Assembly (NCBI GenBank): GCA_022777455.1
Contig: JALFGI010000329.1
Location: forward strand, 1-7,000
From: Clostridiales bacterium
Lineage (GTDB): Bacteria; Bacillota_A; Clostridia; Oscillospirales; Oscillospiraceae
Direction: 5' to 3'
Length of the DNA: 7,000 nt
Position numbers and translations under genes: made by a program. Every line of letters begins with the position of its first letter. The first letter of the stretch is position 1. This document shows positions 1 to 5,934 of this stretch, piece after piece. Under the pieces are notes generated by a model that saw nothing but the letters and a program-made list of their open reading frames with translations, was not told the origin of the DNA and did not search any database.

Positions 1-151
1 GGCGCCCGGTAACGTTTCTGCGCAGTAAAAATGATTTCCCATCCATTAATGGCGTGCAAAAACGAACCGAGCGGTGCCCAGGAGTGTAACGACGACAGAC
101 CAGCCGAGCACGCATTGGGGTGAAGCGCCCTGCGCTTCAAATTACAATTTA
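1..151. repeat. unassigned segment, possibly part of an interspersed repeat
   Basis: No recognisable gene lies here. The stretch contains a perfect 8-bp hairpin (TGAAGCGC at 121-128, loop CCT, GCGCTTCA at 132-139) followed by CAAATTACAATTT at 138-150. The reverse complement of that 13-mer occurs at 6863-6875, at the start of the right-hand repeat region, which suggests that both are ends of dispersed elements. On the minus strand the segment is open in the frame continuing from the GNAT remnant to the window edge, but the translation (Ser/Leu/Ala/Trp-rich, residues ~70-114) matches no family I recognise. It could be repeat DNA, or the edge of something larger outside the window. Confidence 0.3.
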
Positions 152-189
152 ACGGTTTATTGACGGTAGATTGCATATTGCATAAAGAA

Positions 190-225
190 ACGCCTGGAAA
201 GTCTGCTGCTTTCCAGGCTCTTTTC
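190..225. terminator. hairpin terminator after the phospholipase/GNAT unit
   Basis: GCCTGGAAAG (192-201) and CTTTCCAGGC (209-218) form a perfect 10-bp stem with a 7-nt loop. The plus side is followed by TCTTTTCTGATTT and the minus side by GTTTCTTTATG, so it could act in either direction. It most likely ends minus-strand transcription of the phospholipase-like gene and the GNAT remnant. The T tracts are interrupted, so efficiency is uncertain. Confidence 0.6.
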
Positions 226-363
226 TGATTTCGGTACGGCCACGCCCGGGCCGGAGAAACAGCTTTTGGCGCCACACCCTCCGGGCGCTTCCTGTTGATA
301 ATGGCATCGAAATTTTCTTCGGTGATCTTCCTGAAATTGACCATCCCGTGACCTCCATATCCG

Positions 364-957
364 TTATCCCATTGCTTTTTTGAAAGAAGCGTGGACAGGC
401 TGCCGCTGGGGCCTAAGCCCGGCAGTGAGCCGCTGGGTCAGCAGGCAGCAGGTGCGGAAGGCGTAGTCGGTGTCGGTCTCAATGCTGCCGGGCAGCCTGG
501 AATAGGCCTCGTGCATGGTGAGAATCAGTGCCACAGGGGGATTCAGAAACCGGTGGGATGGAATGGGGCAGCGGCGCACCTGGGAAAGAAAATAGTTCTG
601 GAGCCTGGCCTCATACCGCCGGTGGGTTTTGAGGTCCTTTGGAAACCGCTCGTCGTGGGCAAAGGTGAAGGCGTCCTGGCAGTAGTGGATCAGCTTTCCC
701 AGACGGTAGCAGTCCCAGGGGGAGAAATACTCCTTCTGGTCCAGCCGGCGCGCCAGACGCATGATGTACCTGTTGGCATTGCTGTAATTGTGTCCCCGCA
801 TCCACTGGCTTCGCAGGGAGCCTTTTATGTAGGTGGCGGGGTTCTTGTCCGGCTCGGTGCAGCCCAGCAGAAAGACTTTCCCGTGGACGGCGGGGAGATC
901 GGCTAAATATTCATGAAGCAGAATCTGCCCCATCAGGGCGTGACTTTTATTTCGCAT
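364..957 (-). CDS. zinc-dependent phospholipase C-like (PLC / S1-P1 nuclease fold) protein
   Basis: This 197-residue protein has the zinc-ligand pattern of bacterial zinc-dependent phospholipase C. H91-x3-D95-x5-H101 (in the stretch LGKLIHYCQDAFTFAHD) is followed by H112-x3-E116. This matches the spacing of H118, D122, H128, H142 and E146 in Bacillus cereus PLC, apart from a shorter gap before the last pair. Upstream candidates are H6 or H15, D37 (in CTEPDKNP) and H56 (in RGHNYSNANR). A trinuclear zinc site and a phosphodiesterase or phospholipase-like activity are therefore plausible, but the substrate is unknown. There is no signal peptide or membrane helix, unlike secreted PLCs, so the protein is probably cytoplasmic. 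The start at 957 is chosen because GGAGG (967-963) lies 5 nt upstream; in-frame extension to 1029 would run back through the likely promoter. The C-terminal ~40 residues are basic and unassigned. Confidence 0.75.
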   Translation of the reverse strand: MRNKSHALMGQILLHEYLADLPAVHGKVFLLGCTEPDKNPATYIKGSLRSQWMRGHNYSNANRYIMRLARRLDQKEYFSPWDCYRLGKLIHYCQDAFTFAHDERFPKDLKTHRRYEARLQNYFLSQVRRCPIPSHRFLNPPVALILTMHEAYSRLPGSIETDTDYAFRTCCLLTQRLTAGLRPQRQPVHASFKKAMG

Positions 958-988
958 AGGTGCCTCCGGTTTTCTTTTTCCTCTTTGA

Positions 989-1019
989 ATAATACCACAG
1001 ATTACGGAATAATTGTGAA
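989..1019 (-). promoter_or_regulatory. possible promoter of the phospholipase-like gene
   Basis: Reading the minus strand, TTCACA (1019-1014) and TATTAT (994-989) resemble -35 and -10 boxes, with a 19-bp spacer. The -10 lies about 31 bp upstream of the start codon at 957. The hexamers are good but the spacer is longer than optimal, so this is tentative. Confidence 0.4.
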
Positions 1020-1044
1020 CAAACCACAAAATTTTATTGGAAAT

Positions 1045-1085
1045 TGATGCAAAATCCCGATGCCGCAGTTCGCAGCATCGGGATT
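1045..1085 (-). terminator. rho-independent terminator of the kinase gene
   Basis: An inverted repeat lies just 3 bp beyond the kinase stop codon, with arms at 1053-1066 and 1072-1085 and loop AGTTC. Read on the minus strand it forms a 14-bp stem with a single G-U wobble, followed by ATTTTGC. On the plus strand the wobble becomes a C-A mismatch, so the structure favours minus-strand transcription. Confidence 0.85.
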
Positions 1086-1088
1086 ATT

Positions 1089-4000
1089 TTAATAGATGGT
1101 CAGGTTGGCAGAGGCGACAGACATACCGTTGAAGTAGATATCCAGCACATAGTCACCGGCCTTGGTGGGAGCAACGGGGATGTCCAGCTCGGCATACTGG
1201 GAATTGTTGCTGTTCCACAGGTCGTGCCAGTTGCACACAGCCTCACCGATCAGCTCACCGGAAGCGCCCAGGGTGGTATCCCGGAAGACGTAGAGAATGT
1301 TGATGTCTTCGTAATCCAGGTAGTTGCCATAGACGCTTTGCAGAACCACGGAAAGGGGCTGTCCTGCGGCAAAGCTGTGGTTGGAGCTGTTGTTGGAGAT
1401 GGCGGTATAGGTCCAGTTCTCGTCTTCCGGTGTCACCAGCAGGCGGCAGGAAATGTTGTCGCCGGAAGTCTGGTGCCCGGTGTAAACCGGAGCAGCGGGA
1501 CAGGTGTACGTCTGGCTGCCGCCAAAAACGGAAACATCGCCGTCAGCCTGGAAGGTGAAGTGATAGACCGCACCGGGAATCCGGGGGGCAACGATGGCGG
1601 TGGTGCCATCGGCCTTTACCACGCTGGGCAGGTTGCTGTTGTCCAGGGTGTACATCACCATCCAGCCCCCTTCGGGAGCGGCCCCCTGGAACTGCCAGCT
1701 GAGAACCAGCTCCTGGGGATTGGACTCATCGATCTGCAGATCGGTCAGGGTGATGGGATTGGCGGAAACGGAGACGCGGGAGGTCTGGGTCATGCCCTTG
1801 GCGCACACCTCGATGGTGTAGGATTTGTCGGAAGAGATTCCGGTGAACACGGCCTGGGTGCCGGTCACTTCCTGGCTCTCGTCATAATCCCCGCCGTAAC
1901 AGTGGACCCACCAGTATTCAGGCTGGATGCTTGCGGTGTTGTCCCACTGGACGGTCAGTTCTCCATTCAGGCAGGACACAATGGAAAGGTTACGGGCTCC
2001 GATGGCCTGGGCGGGGGTGAACTGCACCGTATTCTGACCACCGGCGGCGGAATTCCTGCCGCTGTTGATCATCTCCAGCCGGAAGGTGTAGAGCTTTCCG
2101 AGAACCAGATTGTTCACGGTGACGGTATGCCCGGTGAAGGTTTCGGAATATTCCGGCTCTCCGTCGGCGGAGTAGAATACCTGCCACTGGTCGGGCTCGT
2201 GCCCCTCCACGATCATGGAAAGGGTGACGCTTCCGTCCTGAGAACCCATTGCGGCGGTGAAAGCGGCCACATTGGTGGTGCCCTCGGTGGTAAAGACCTC
2301 CGTAATGGGCGTGGTCAGCTTGTGCAAACCGCTGATCTTTACCTGAATGGTATAGAAGGTGCCCGGGGTCAGCTTGGTAAACTCGGCGATTCCGCTGCGT
2401 ACATTCTGGGTGTAAGAATTGCCGTAGGGGTCGGTGCAGACCACGCTGAGCAGACTTTCCTGAACGTCGGAATCCACATGAACGGTCAGCTTGCCCAGTT
2501 CCTCTTCAATGGTAATGCCGTTTACCGTTTGCAGGTACTCCGTGGAATAGTACATATATCCCCAGACGCTGGCGGCAAGCAACAGGCAAAGGAAGAAGAT
2601 CAGGAACAAAATGCTGATGGCGGATCTTTTCTTCTTCTGCTGTTTGATGACCACCGGTTCCACATGGGGCTGGGGTTTCGGCGTTTTCAGAACACGCTGC
2701 TCGTAGGCCCGCAGGAACTGATTCATTTCTTCCAGTTCCTCGTCCAGCTGCTCGCTGTCTATGGGCTCGGGGGCTTCTTCCTCCGCTGCCTCCGTCTCCG
2801 GGACGTAGTCTCCGGTGAGCCGGGAGAATTCCTCGGCCGCGGCAGCCTCGATTTCGGTGGCGGAGAAAATGGGAAGAGCCTGCTCCGGAGCCGGGGAAGT
2901 CTGAGATTCCGCCTCCGGGAAGCCGTCAAAGAAAGAGCTCTGGGTCTGCTCCGGGGGTGCGGCTTCTGCTGCAGGTGTTTCTTCCGCAGATGGTTCCTGA
3001 GCGAAGGCGCGGAACTGCATTTCCAGTTCGGCAGTGGATATCGCTTCCGGCTCCTCCGGGGACGGGGGTGCTGCCTGCTCTGCCTCAGTGGGAACTTCTT
3101 CCGGCGGCGCTTCTTTGACCTCCTGGGGTACCTGCTCCTGTTCCGGTGTTACCTGCTCTTGCTCCGGTGTTACCTGCTCTTGCTCCGGCGGCACCTGCTC
3201 CGGTTCGGTCCGCTCCTGCCGGGGTTCAACTTCGGGGGACGGAGGGGGTGCTTCGTCAGGGGCAGTTGTTTCGTCAGGGGCAGCTGCTTCCGGCTCCTCC
3301 GGGGGAGTGGGGAACCTGGTGGTTTGATACCCGGCGCCGTTCCGCTTCCCGGATGCGGGGCCGGTGATGGGTTCCATAATGGGAACATCATTGATGGTGC
3401 CCCGCTGCATGTAATCGATCAGAGCCTGCCCCATCTGGGTGGGATCCTCCCACCGGTCAGCAGGATCGGGAGCGCAGGCTTTCAGCAGGATCCCGGCCAT
3501 TTCCTCATCGGCAGCATCGGGGGCGGGCAGGGGCTTGGTCAGATCCTGGGGCAAAGCGCCGTGGTTGAAGATCTGATAAAGGATCATGCCCAGGGCGTAA
3601 GTATCAGCGGTACCGTTCAGCACGGAGAAATCGTCCAGCAGCTCCGGGGGCGTATAACAGCTGCGGTATTTTTCCGGCATGGAGGAAAATTTCATGGAGT
3701 CCAGGGGGGTAAAGCCCAGGTCGCCGATTTTATATTCCTTCTTGTTGGAAATGAAAATGTTGGATGGCTTCAGATCGATGTACATCATCCCGGCCTTGCG
3801 GCAGGCAGCCAGCGCGGCACAGATATCGATGCCCAGGTTCACCGCTTCCAGGTGGGAAACCGTGTGGCGGTGCATATAACGCTCCAGGGACAGCCGGAAG
3901 CCGCTGAGCAGGCAAATCCGGTAGCCGGTGCGGTTTTTCTGCATGGGTTCCACCTGGCAGCCTTCGTAGGGAAGGAATCCCTCCAGCCGGGACAGATTCT

Positions 4001-4262
4001 GCAGCAGCTGAACCTCCCGGATCAGATCGCCGGCAGTCTGGCGGAAATAGTCTCCGGCCTCCGCCGCGTTTTTGTAGGCTCCGGTAATCAGCAGTGCATC
4101 CAGCTGGGTCTGGGATGCGGGGATGGAAATCACCTTAACAATATATTTTCGTTCGGAATTTTCCTTCACCGCGGGATAACAGCAAACGCCATAATGGTCG
4201 TTTACCGGTGTACCGATGGTAAAACCATCCAGCAGGGGAGAGACGTCAATTTGTTCAGGCAC
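1089..4262 (-). CDS. membrane-anchored Ser/Thr protein kinase with extracellular Fn3-like domains
   Basis: The protein has 1057 residues. Residues ~12-285 form a Hanks-type kinase domain: lysine K43 in KYIVKVIS, a probable helix-C glutamate E83 (LIREVQLLQ), catalytic loop YIDLKPSNIFI (D163, K165, N168), DLG at 181-183 in place of DFG, a TPPE motif (E207), D220 in TADTYALGMILYQ, and R270 in the last subdomain. The HRD histidine is replaced by Tyr, and no canonical Gly-rich loop is visible near residues 16-26. Residues ~290-545 are a Pro/Glu-rich linker, including three copies of V-x-P-E-Q-E-Q (357-377). A basic KKKR cluster precedes one membrane helix (~548-570), which places the kinase in the cytoplasm. 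Outside are about four Fn3-like modules (~582-664, 668-750, 755-835, 839-921) and an unassigned beta-rich C-terminal domain (~926-1057). The start is GTG, with AAAGGAGG 9 nt upstream. The usual PASTA repeats are absent. ATP binding and phosphotransfer are inferred from the motifs; the substrate and ligand are unknown. Confidence 0.88.
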   Translation of the reverse strand: MPEQIDVSPLLDGFTIGTPVNDHYGVCCYPAVKENSERKYIVKVISIPASQTQLDALLITGAYKNAAEAGDYFRQTAGDLIREVQLLQNLSRLEGFLPYEGCQVEPMQKNRTGYRICLLSGFRLSLERYMHRHTVSHLEAVNLGIDICAALAACRKAGMMYIDLKPSNIFISNKKEYKIGDLGFTPLDSMKFSSMPEKYRSCYTPPELLDDFSVLNGTADTYALGMILYQIFNHGALPQDLTKPLPAPDAADEEMAGILLKACAPDPADRWEDPTQMGQALIDYMQRGTINDVPIMEPITGPASGKRNGAGYQTTRFPTPPEEPEAAAPDETTAPDEAPPPSPEVEPRQERTEPEQVPPEQEQVTPEQEQVTPEQEQVPQEVKEAPPEEVPTEAEQAAPPSPEEPEAISTAELEMQFRAFAQEPSAEETPAAEAAPPEQTQSSFFDGFPEAESQTSPAPEQALPIFSATEIEAAAAEEFSRLTGDYVPETEAAEEEAPEPIDSEQLDEELEEMNQFLRAYEQRVLKTPKPQPHVEPVVIKQQKKKRSAISILFLIFFLCLLLAASVWGYMYYSTEYLQTVNGITIEEELGKLTVHVDSDVQESLLSVVCTDPYGNSYTQNVRSGIAEFTKLTPGTFYTIQVKISGLHKLTTPITEVFTTEGTTNVAAFTAAMGSQDGSVTLSMIVEGHEPDQWQVFYSADGEPEYSETFTGHTVTVNNLVLGKLYTFRLEMINSGRNSAAGGQNTVQFTPAQAIGARNLSIVSCLNGELTVQWDNTASIQPEYWWVHCYGGDYDESQEVTGTQAVFTGISSDKSYTIEVCAKGMTQTSRVSVSANPITLTDLQIDESNPQELVLSWQFQGAAPEGGWMVMYTLDNSNLPSVVKADGTTAIVAPRIPGAVYHFTFQADGDVSVFGGSQTYTCPAAPVYTGHQTSGDNISCRLLVTPEDENWTYTAISNNSSNHSFAAGQPLSVVLQSVYGNYLDYEDINILYVFRDTTLGASGELIGEAVCNWHDLWNSNNSQYAELDIPVAPTKAGDYVLDIYFNGMSVASANLTIY
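3132..3194 (-). repeat. 21-bp tandem repeat within the kinase linker
   Basis: Three tandem 7-codon units encode V-P-P-E-Q-E-Q followed by two V-T-P-E-Q-E-Q. They lie in the acidic, proline-rich cytoplasmic linker between the kinase domain and the membrane helix. The two VTPEQEQ units are nearly identical in DNA, which makes copy number prone to change by slippage. Confidence 0.8.
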
Positions 4263-4288
4263 GTAAACTCGCCTCCTTTATCCCCTGT

Positions 4289-4317
4289 ATCATATACGAA
4301 AATTACAAAAAATGCAA
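4289..4317 (-). promoter_or_regulatory. kinase promoter
   Basis: On the minus strand, TTGCAT (4317-4312) and TATGAT (4294-4289) are separated by exactly 17 bp, fitting a vegetative sigma-A promoter. The kinase ribosome binding site (4279-4272) and GTG start follow directly, leaving a short leader. The -35 box lies 11 bp from the -35 box of the divergent gene. Confidence 0.7.
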
Positions 4318-4328
4318 TATGTTTGTGC

Positions 4329-4357
4329 TTGTTTTCTTGAAGGAACTGTGATATAAT
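4329..4357 (+). promoter_or_regulatory. promoter of the zinc-ribbon membrane protein gene
   Basis: TTGTTT (4329-4334) and a perfect TATAAT (4352-4357) have a 17-bp spacer. A leader of roughly 40 nt follows. It contains a weak inverted repeat (GGATGG 4367-4372, CCATCC 4383-4388) that ends 4 nt before the AGGAGG at 4393-4398. Confidence 0.75.
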
Positions 4358-4405
4358 ACGTCGAAAGGATGGATTCGTTTCCCCATCCGGACAGGAGGTT
4401 TGAAA

Positions 4406-5545
4406 ATGAGCAAGATGGTATGCGATATTTGCGGTACAACTTATGATGACGCCTCCGGCGTTTGCCCGGTTTGTGGCTGGAATCCCGGCAACACGCTGGA
4501 TGCCGCCGACAATGTGGACGATATTATGAACGATGATTTTCAGCTCGACGATCTCGATGATGTAATTTCCGATGTCCCTCCCCAGAAGGGAAAGGCGGTA
4601 TTTGATTATGACGCGGTAAATCCCCGCCGCCGTCAGCCCGCCGCCCCTGCTGCCCCTCCCACCTCTCCAAAGCCTGCCAAGCCTGCAAGACCGGTGAAGC
4701 CCGCTCCCGTGGAGGAAGAGGAAGAAGAGGAAGAGGAGTCCGGCTCCAACAAGTTCCTGGTGATCATCCTGGTGGTTCTGATCCTTGCGCTGCTGGCAGT
4801 GAGCGGTTACATCGCTTATACCAAGCTGTGGAAGCCCGACCGTGTGGGCAGCGACGACAATAAGCCCCAGGAGACCGTGGCCACGGAGCCTGTGGACTAC
4901 ACCGATCCCGTGAGCACCCAGGAGCTGGTCACCGAGTCCACCGAGTCCACCGAGGAAACCGAGCCCACCATTCCCTGCACCGAGCTGTCCCTGGTTGCCG
5001 GTATGGACAAGCTGACCACCCCCGGCCAGTATTGGAGACTGATGGTCAAGTACGCGCCCGACAATACCACCGACACCGTGACCTATACTTCCGGTGATGA
5101 GTCTGTGGTCACCGTGGACGAATACGGCCGGGTCACCGCCGTGGGCGAGGGCGAAACCGTGATCGTGATCCAGTGCGGCGACAAGCGGATTGAGACTCCT
5201 GCCGTTGTCAGCTATGCCGCGGAGGAGACCACGGAGACAACTGCTTCTGCTCCCGCAGAGGGTACTTCCGGCACCGGAACTTCCTCCGGCACCACCGTGG
5301 CCACGCCCAGCAGCGGTGTGCTCAAGCTGAAGAAGACCGACATCACCTTCAGCCGCCGGGGTGTTTACATCACTCTGGAGCTGGAAAACGGCATCTCCGC
5401 CGACAGCGTGAAGTGGTCCACCAGTGACTCCGGCGTTGCCAATGTGTACAACGGCCAGGTCACTGCCATTGGCAGAGGCGTCTGTGTGGTTAAAGCCGAG
5501 TACAACGGCCAGGTTGCTGAGTGCGTCGTGCGCTGCAAGTTCTGA
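4406..5545 (+). CDS. zinc-ribbon, single-pass membrane protein with two Big_2-like domains
   Basis: This 379-residue protein opens with a zinc ribbon, C6-x2-C9 and C20-x2-C23 (VCDICG...CPVCGW). An Asp-rich stretch (~32-57) follows, then a Pro/Ala/Lys-rich linker (~72-102) and a run of nine glutamates (103-111). One hydrophobic helix spans ~117-136. After a Thr/Glu/Ser-rich linker (~150-190) comes a first bacterial Ig-like (Big_2) module at ~191-270, with the typical SGDESVVTVDEYGRVTAVGEG pattern. A Thr/Ser/Gly spacer precedes a second at ~304-379 (WSTSDSGVANV..GQVTAIGRG). Such domains are usually extracytoplasmic and bind cell-surface or matrix ligands. The ATG at 4406 is chosen because AGGAGG ends 7 nt upstream; the in-frame TTG at 4400 is too close to it. 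Divergent pairing with the kinase, which has the same overall plan, suggests a related envelope role. A function as partner or substrate is speculation. Confidence 0.85.
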   Translation: MSKMVCDICGTTYDDASGVCPVCGWNPGNTLDAADNVDDIMNDDFQLDDLDDVISDVPPQKGKAVFDYDAVNPRRRQPAAPAAPPTSPKPAKPARPVKPAPVEEEEEEEEESGSNKFLVIILVVLILALLAVSGYIAYTKLWKPDRVGSDDNKPQETVATEPVDYTDPVSTQELVTESTESTEETEPTIPCTELSLVAGMDKLTTPGQYWRLMVKYAPDNTTDTVTYTSGDESVVTVDEYGRVTAVGEGETVIVIQCGDKRIETPAVVSYAAEETTETTASAPAEGTSGTGTSSGTTVATPSSGVLKLKKTDITFSRRGVYITLELENGISADSVKWSTSDSGVANVYNGQVTAIGRGVCVVKAEYNGQVAECVVRCKF

Positions 5546-5570
5546 TTCAGGTTCTGATTGTTAAAATGCG

Positions 5571-5605
5571 GCGGCAGTCCGGTTCGGGCTGCCGCTGATT
5601 TTATT
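5571..5605. terminator. bidirectional terminator between convergent genes
   Basis: GCGGCAGTCC (5571-5580), loop GGTTC, and GGGCTGCCGC (5586-5595) form a 10-bp stem with one G-T wobble. TGATTTTATT follows on the plus strand. The complementary strand runs from the stem into CGCATTTTAAC, so the hairpin can also end the convergent DUF378 transcript, whose stop codon (5603-5601) lies in the tail. Confidence 0.8.
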
Positions 5606-5804
5606 CTCCCTGGGTAAAGACTCGCCTGCGGAACAGAAACGAGATGCACCACAGACCGGCCAGTCCCACCAGGGTGTAGATGATTCTGCTGAGCAGCGAG
5701 GCTTGCCCGCCAAACAGCCAGGCCACCAGGTCGAACTGAAACAGCCCGACCAGGCCCCAGTTGGCGCAGCCGATGATGGCCAGAATCAGCGTCAGGGTAT
5801 CCAT
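5601..5804 (-). CDS. DUF378 family small membrane protein
   Basis: This 67-residue, very hydrophobic protein carries the hallmark of DUF378: an N-terminal helix leading into NWGLVGLFQFDLVAWLFG (15-32), then a second helix, SRIIYTLVGLAGLW (39-52). The tail is short and basic (RRR, 59-61). Two membrane helices are predicted, at about 4-30 and 38-58. Length is normal for the family, which has no established function. The start at 5804 is supported by GGAGG (5816-5812) with a 7-nt spacer. It is divergent from ispE and convergent with the zinc-ribbon gene. I see no clear sigma-A promoter on this strand. Confidence 0.85.
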   Translation of the reverse strand: MDTLTLILAIIGCANWGLVGLFQFDLVAWLFGGQASLLSRIIYTLVGLAGLWCISFLFRRRVFTQGE

Positions 5805-5838
5805 GCGTTAACCTCCAATATTGTGGGATAGGCATAGC

Positions 5839-5873
5839 ATTCCCGGTTTTGAAAATAATATCAGGCCGGGAAT
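5839..5873. promoter_or_regulatory. inverted repeat at the ispE promoter, possible operator
   Basis: ATTCCCGG (5839-5846) and CCGGGAAT (5866-5873) are perfect inverted copies separated by 19 AT-rich bases. The right arm touches the first base of the ispE -35 box. With one unpaired base the arms extend to AGC/GCT. It may bind a regulator shared by ispE and the divergent DUF378 gene, or form a hairpin; neither is proven. Confidence 0.35.
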
Positions 5874-5900
5874 TGCTTTTGGTGAAATCTGCGGTATAAT
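5873..5900 (+). promoter_or_regulatory. ispE promoter
   Basis: TTGCTT (5873-5878) and a perfect TATAAT (5895-5900) are separated by 16 bp. The start codon lies 34 bp downstream of the -10 box, leaving a short leader with AAGGAG at 5923-5928. Confidence 0.7.
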
Positions 5901-5934
5901 AGATCCATCCAGAACGAAACAGAAGGAGAAAACT

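Larger units (their letters stand above)
1..344 (-). pseudogene. truncated GNAT-family acetyltransferase remnant (5' end only)
   Basis: An ATG at 344-342 is preceded by GGAGG (356-352) with a 7-nt spacer, so this was a real translation start. The first ~40 residues begin MVNFRKITEENFDAIINRKR and continue with PEG..VAP..VS.ARAWPYRN. From memory, this resembles the N-terminus of small clostridial GNAT acetyltransferases (PaiA/BltD-like; family form roughly KRPEG..FVAPN..SLAQAWLYR). Compared with that pattern about three residues are missing after PEG, and conserved Leu/Gln positions are changed. After about residue 42 the similarity stops. No acetyl-CoA-binding motif (R/Q-x-x-G-x-G/A) appears, and the reading frame runs through a hairpin at 192-218 into unrelated sequence, staying open for 114 codons to the window edge. 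The start lies 19 bp after the phospholipase-like gene, so the two were probably co-transcribed. I infer an internal deletion that removed the catalytic part. The true 3' limit of the remnant is probably near 215, and the rest is read-through. Confidence 0.5.

Noticed and set aside
149..358. Minus-strand 69-codon frame starting at 358
   Set aside because: It overlaps the GNAT remnant in another frame and has no RBS at suitable spacing. The GGAGG at 356-352 serves the ATG at 344.
391..906. Plus-strand 171-codon open frame
   Set aside because: It is antisense and in register with the phospholipase-like gene, which has conserved zinc ligands and an RBS; no domain is visible in the shadow.
1044..4340. 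Plus-strand 1098-codon open frame as a gene
   Set aside because: It mirrors the kinase gene codon for codon, is low-complexity (Gly/Leu/His/Arg-rich) with no recognisable domain, and runs across the kinase terminator and promoter. The minus strand has clear kinase motifs, an RBS and a promoter.
5821..5934. N-terminal extension of ispE
   Set aside because: The extension contains the promoter and lacks similarity to IspE. The ATG at 5935 has a good RBS and fits the family start.
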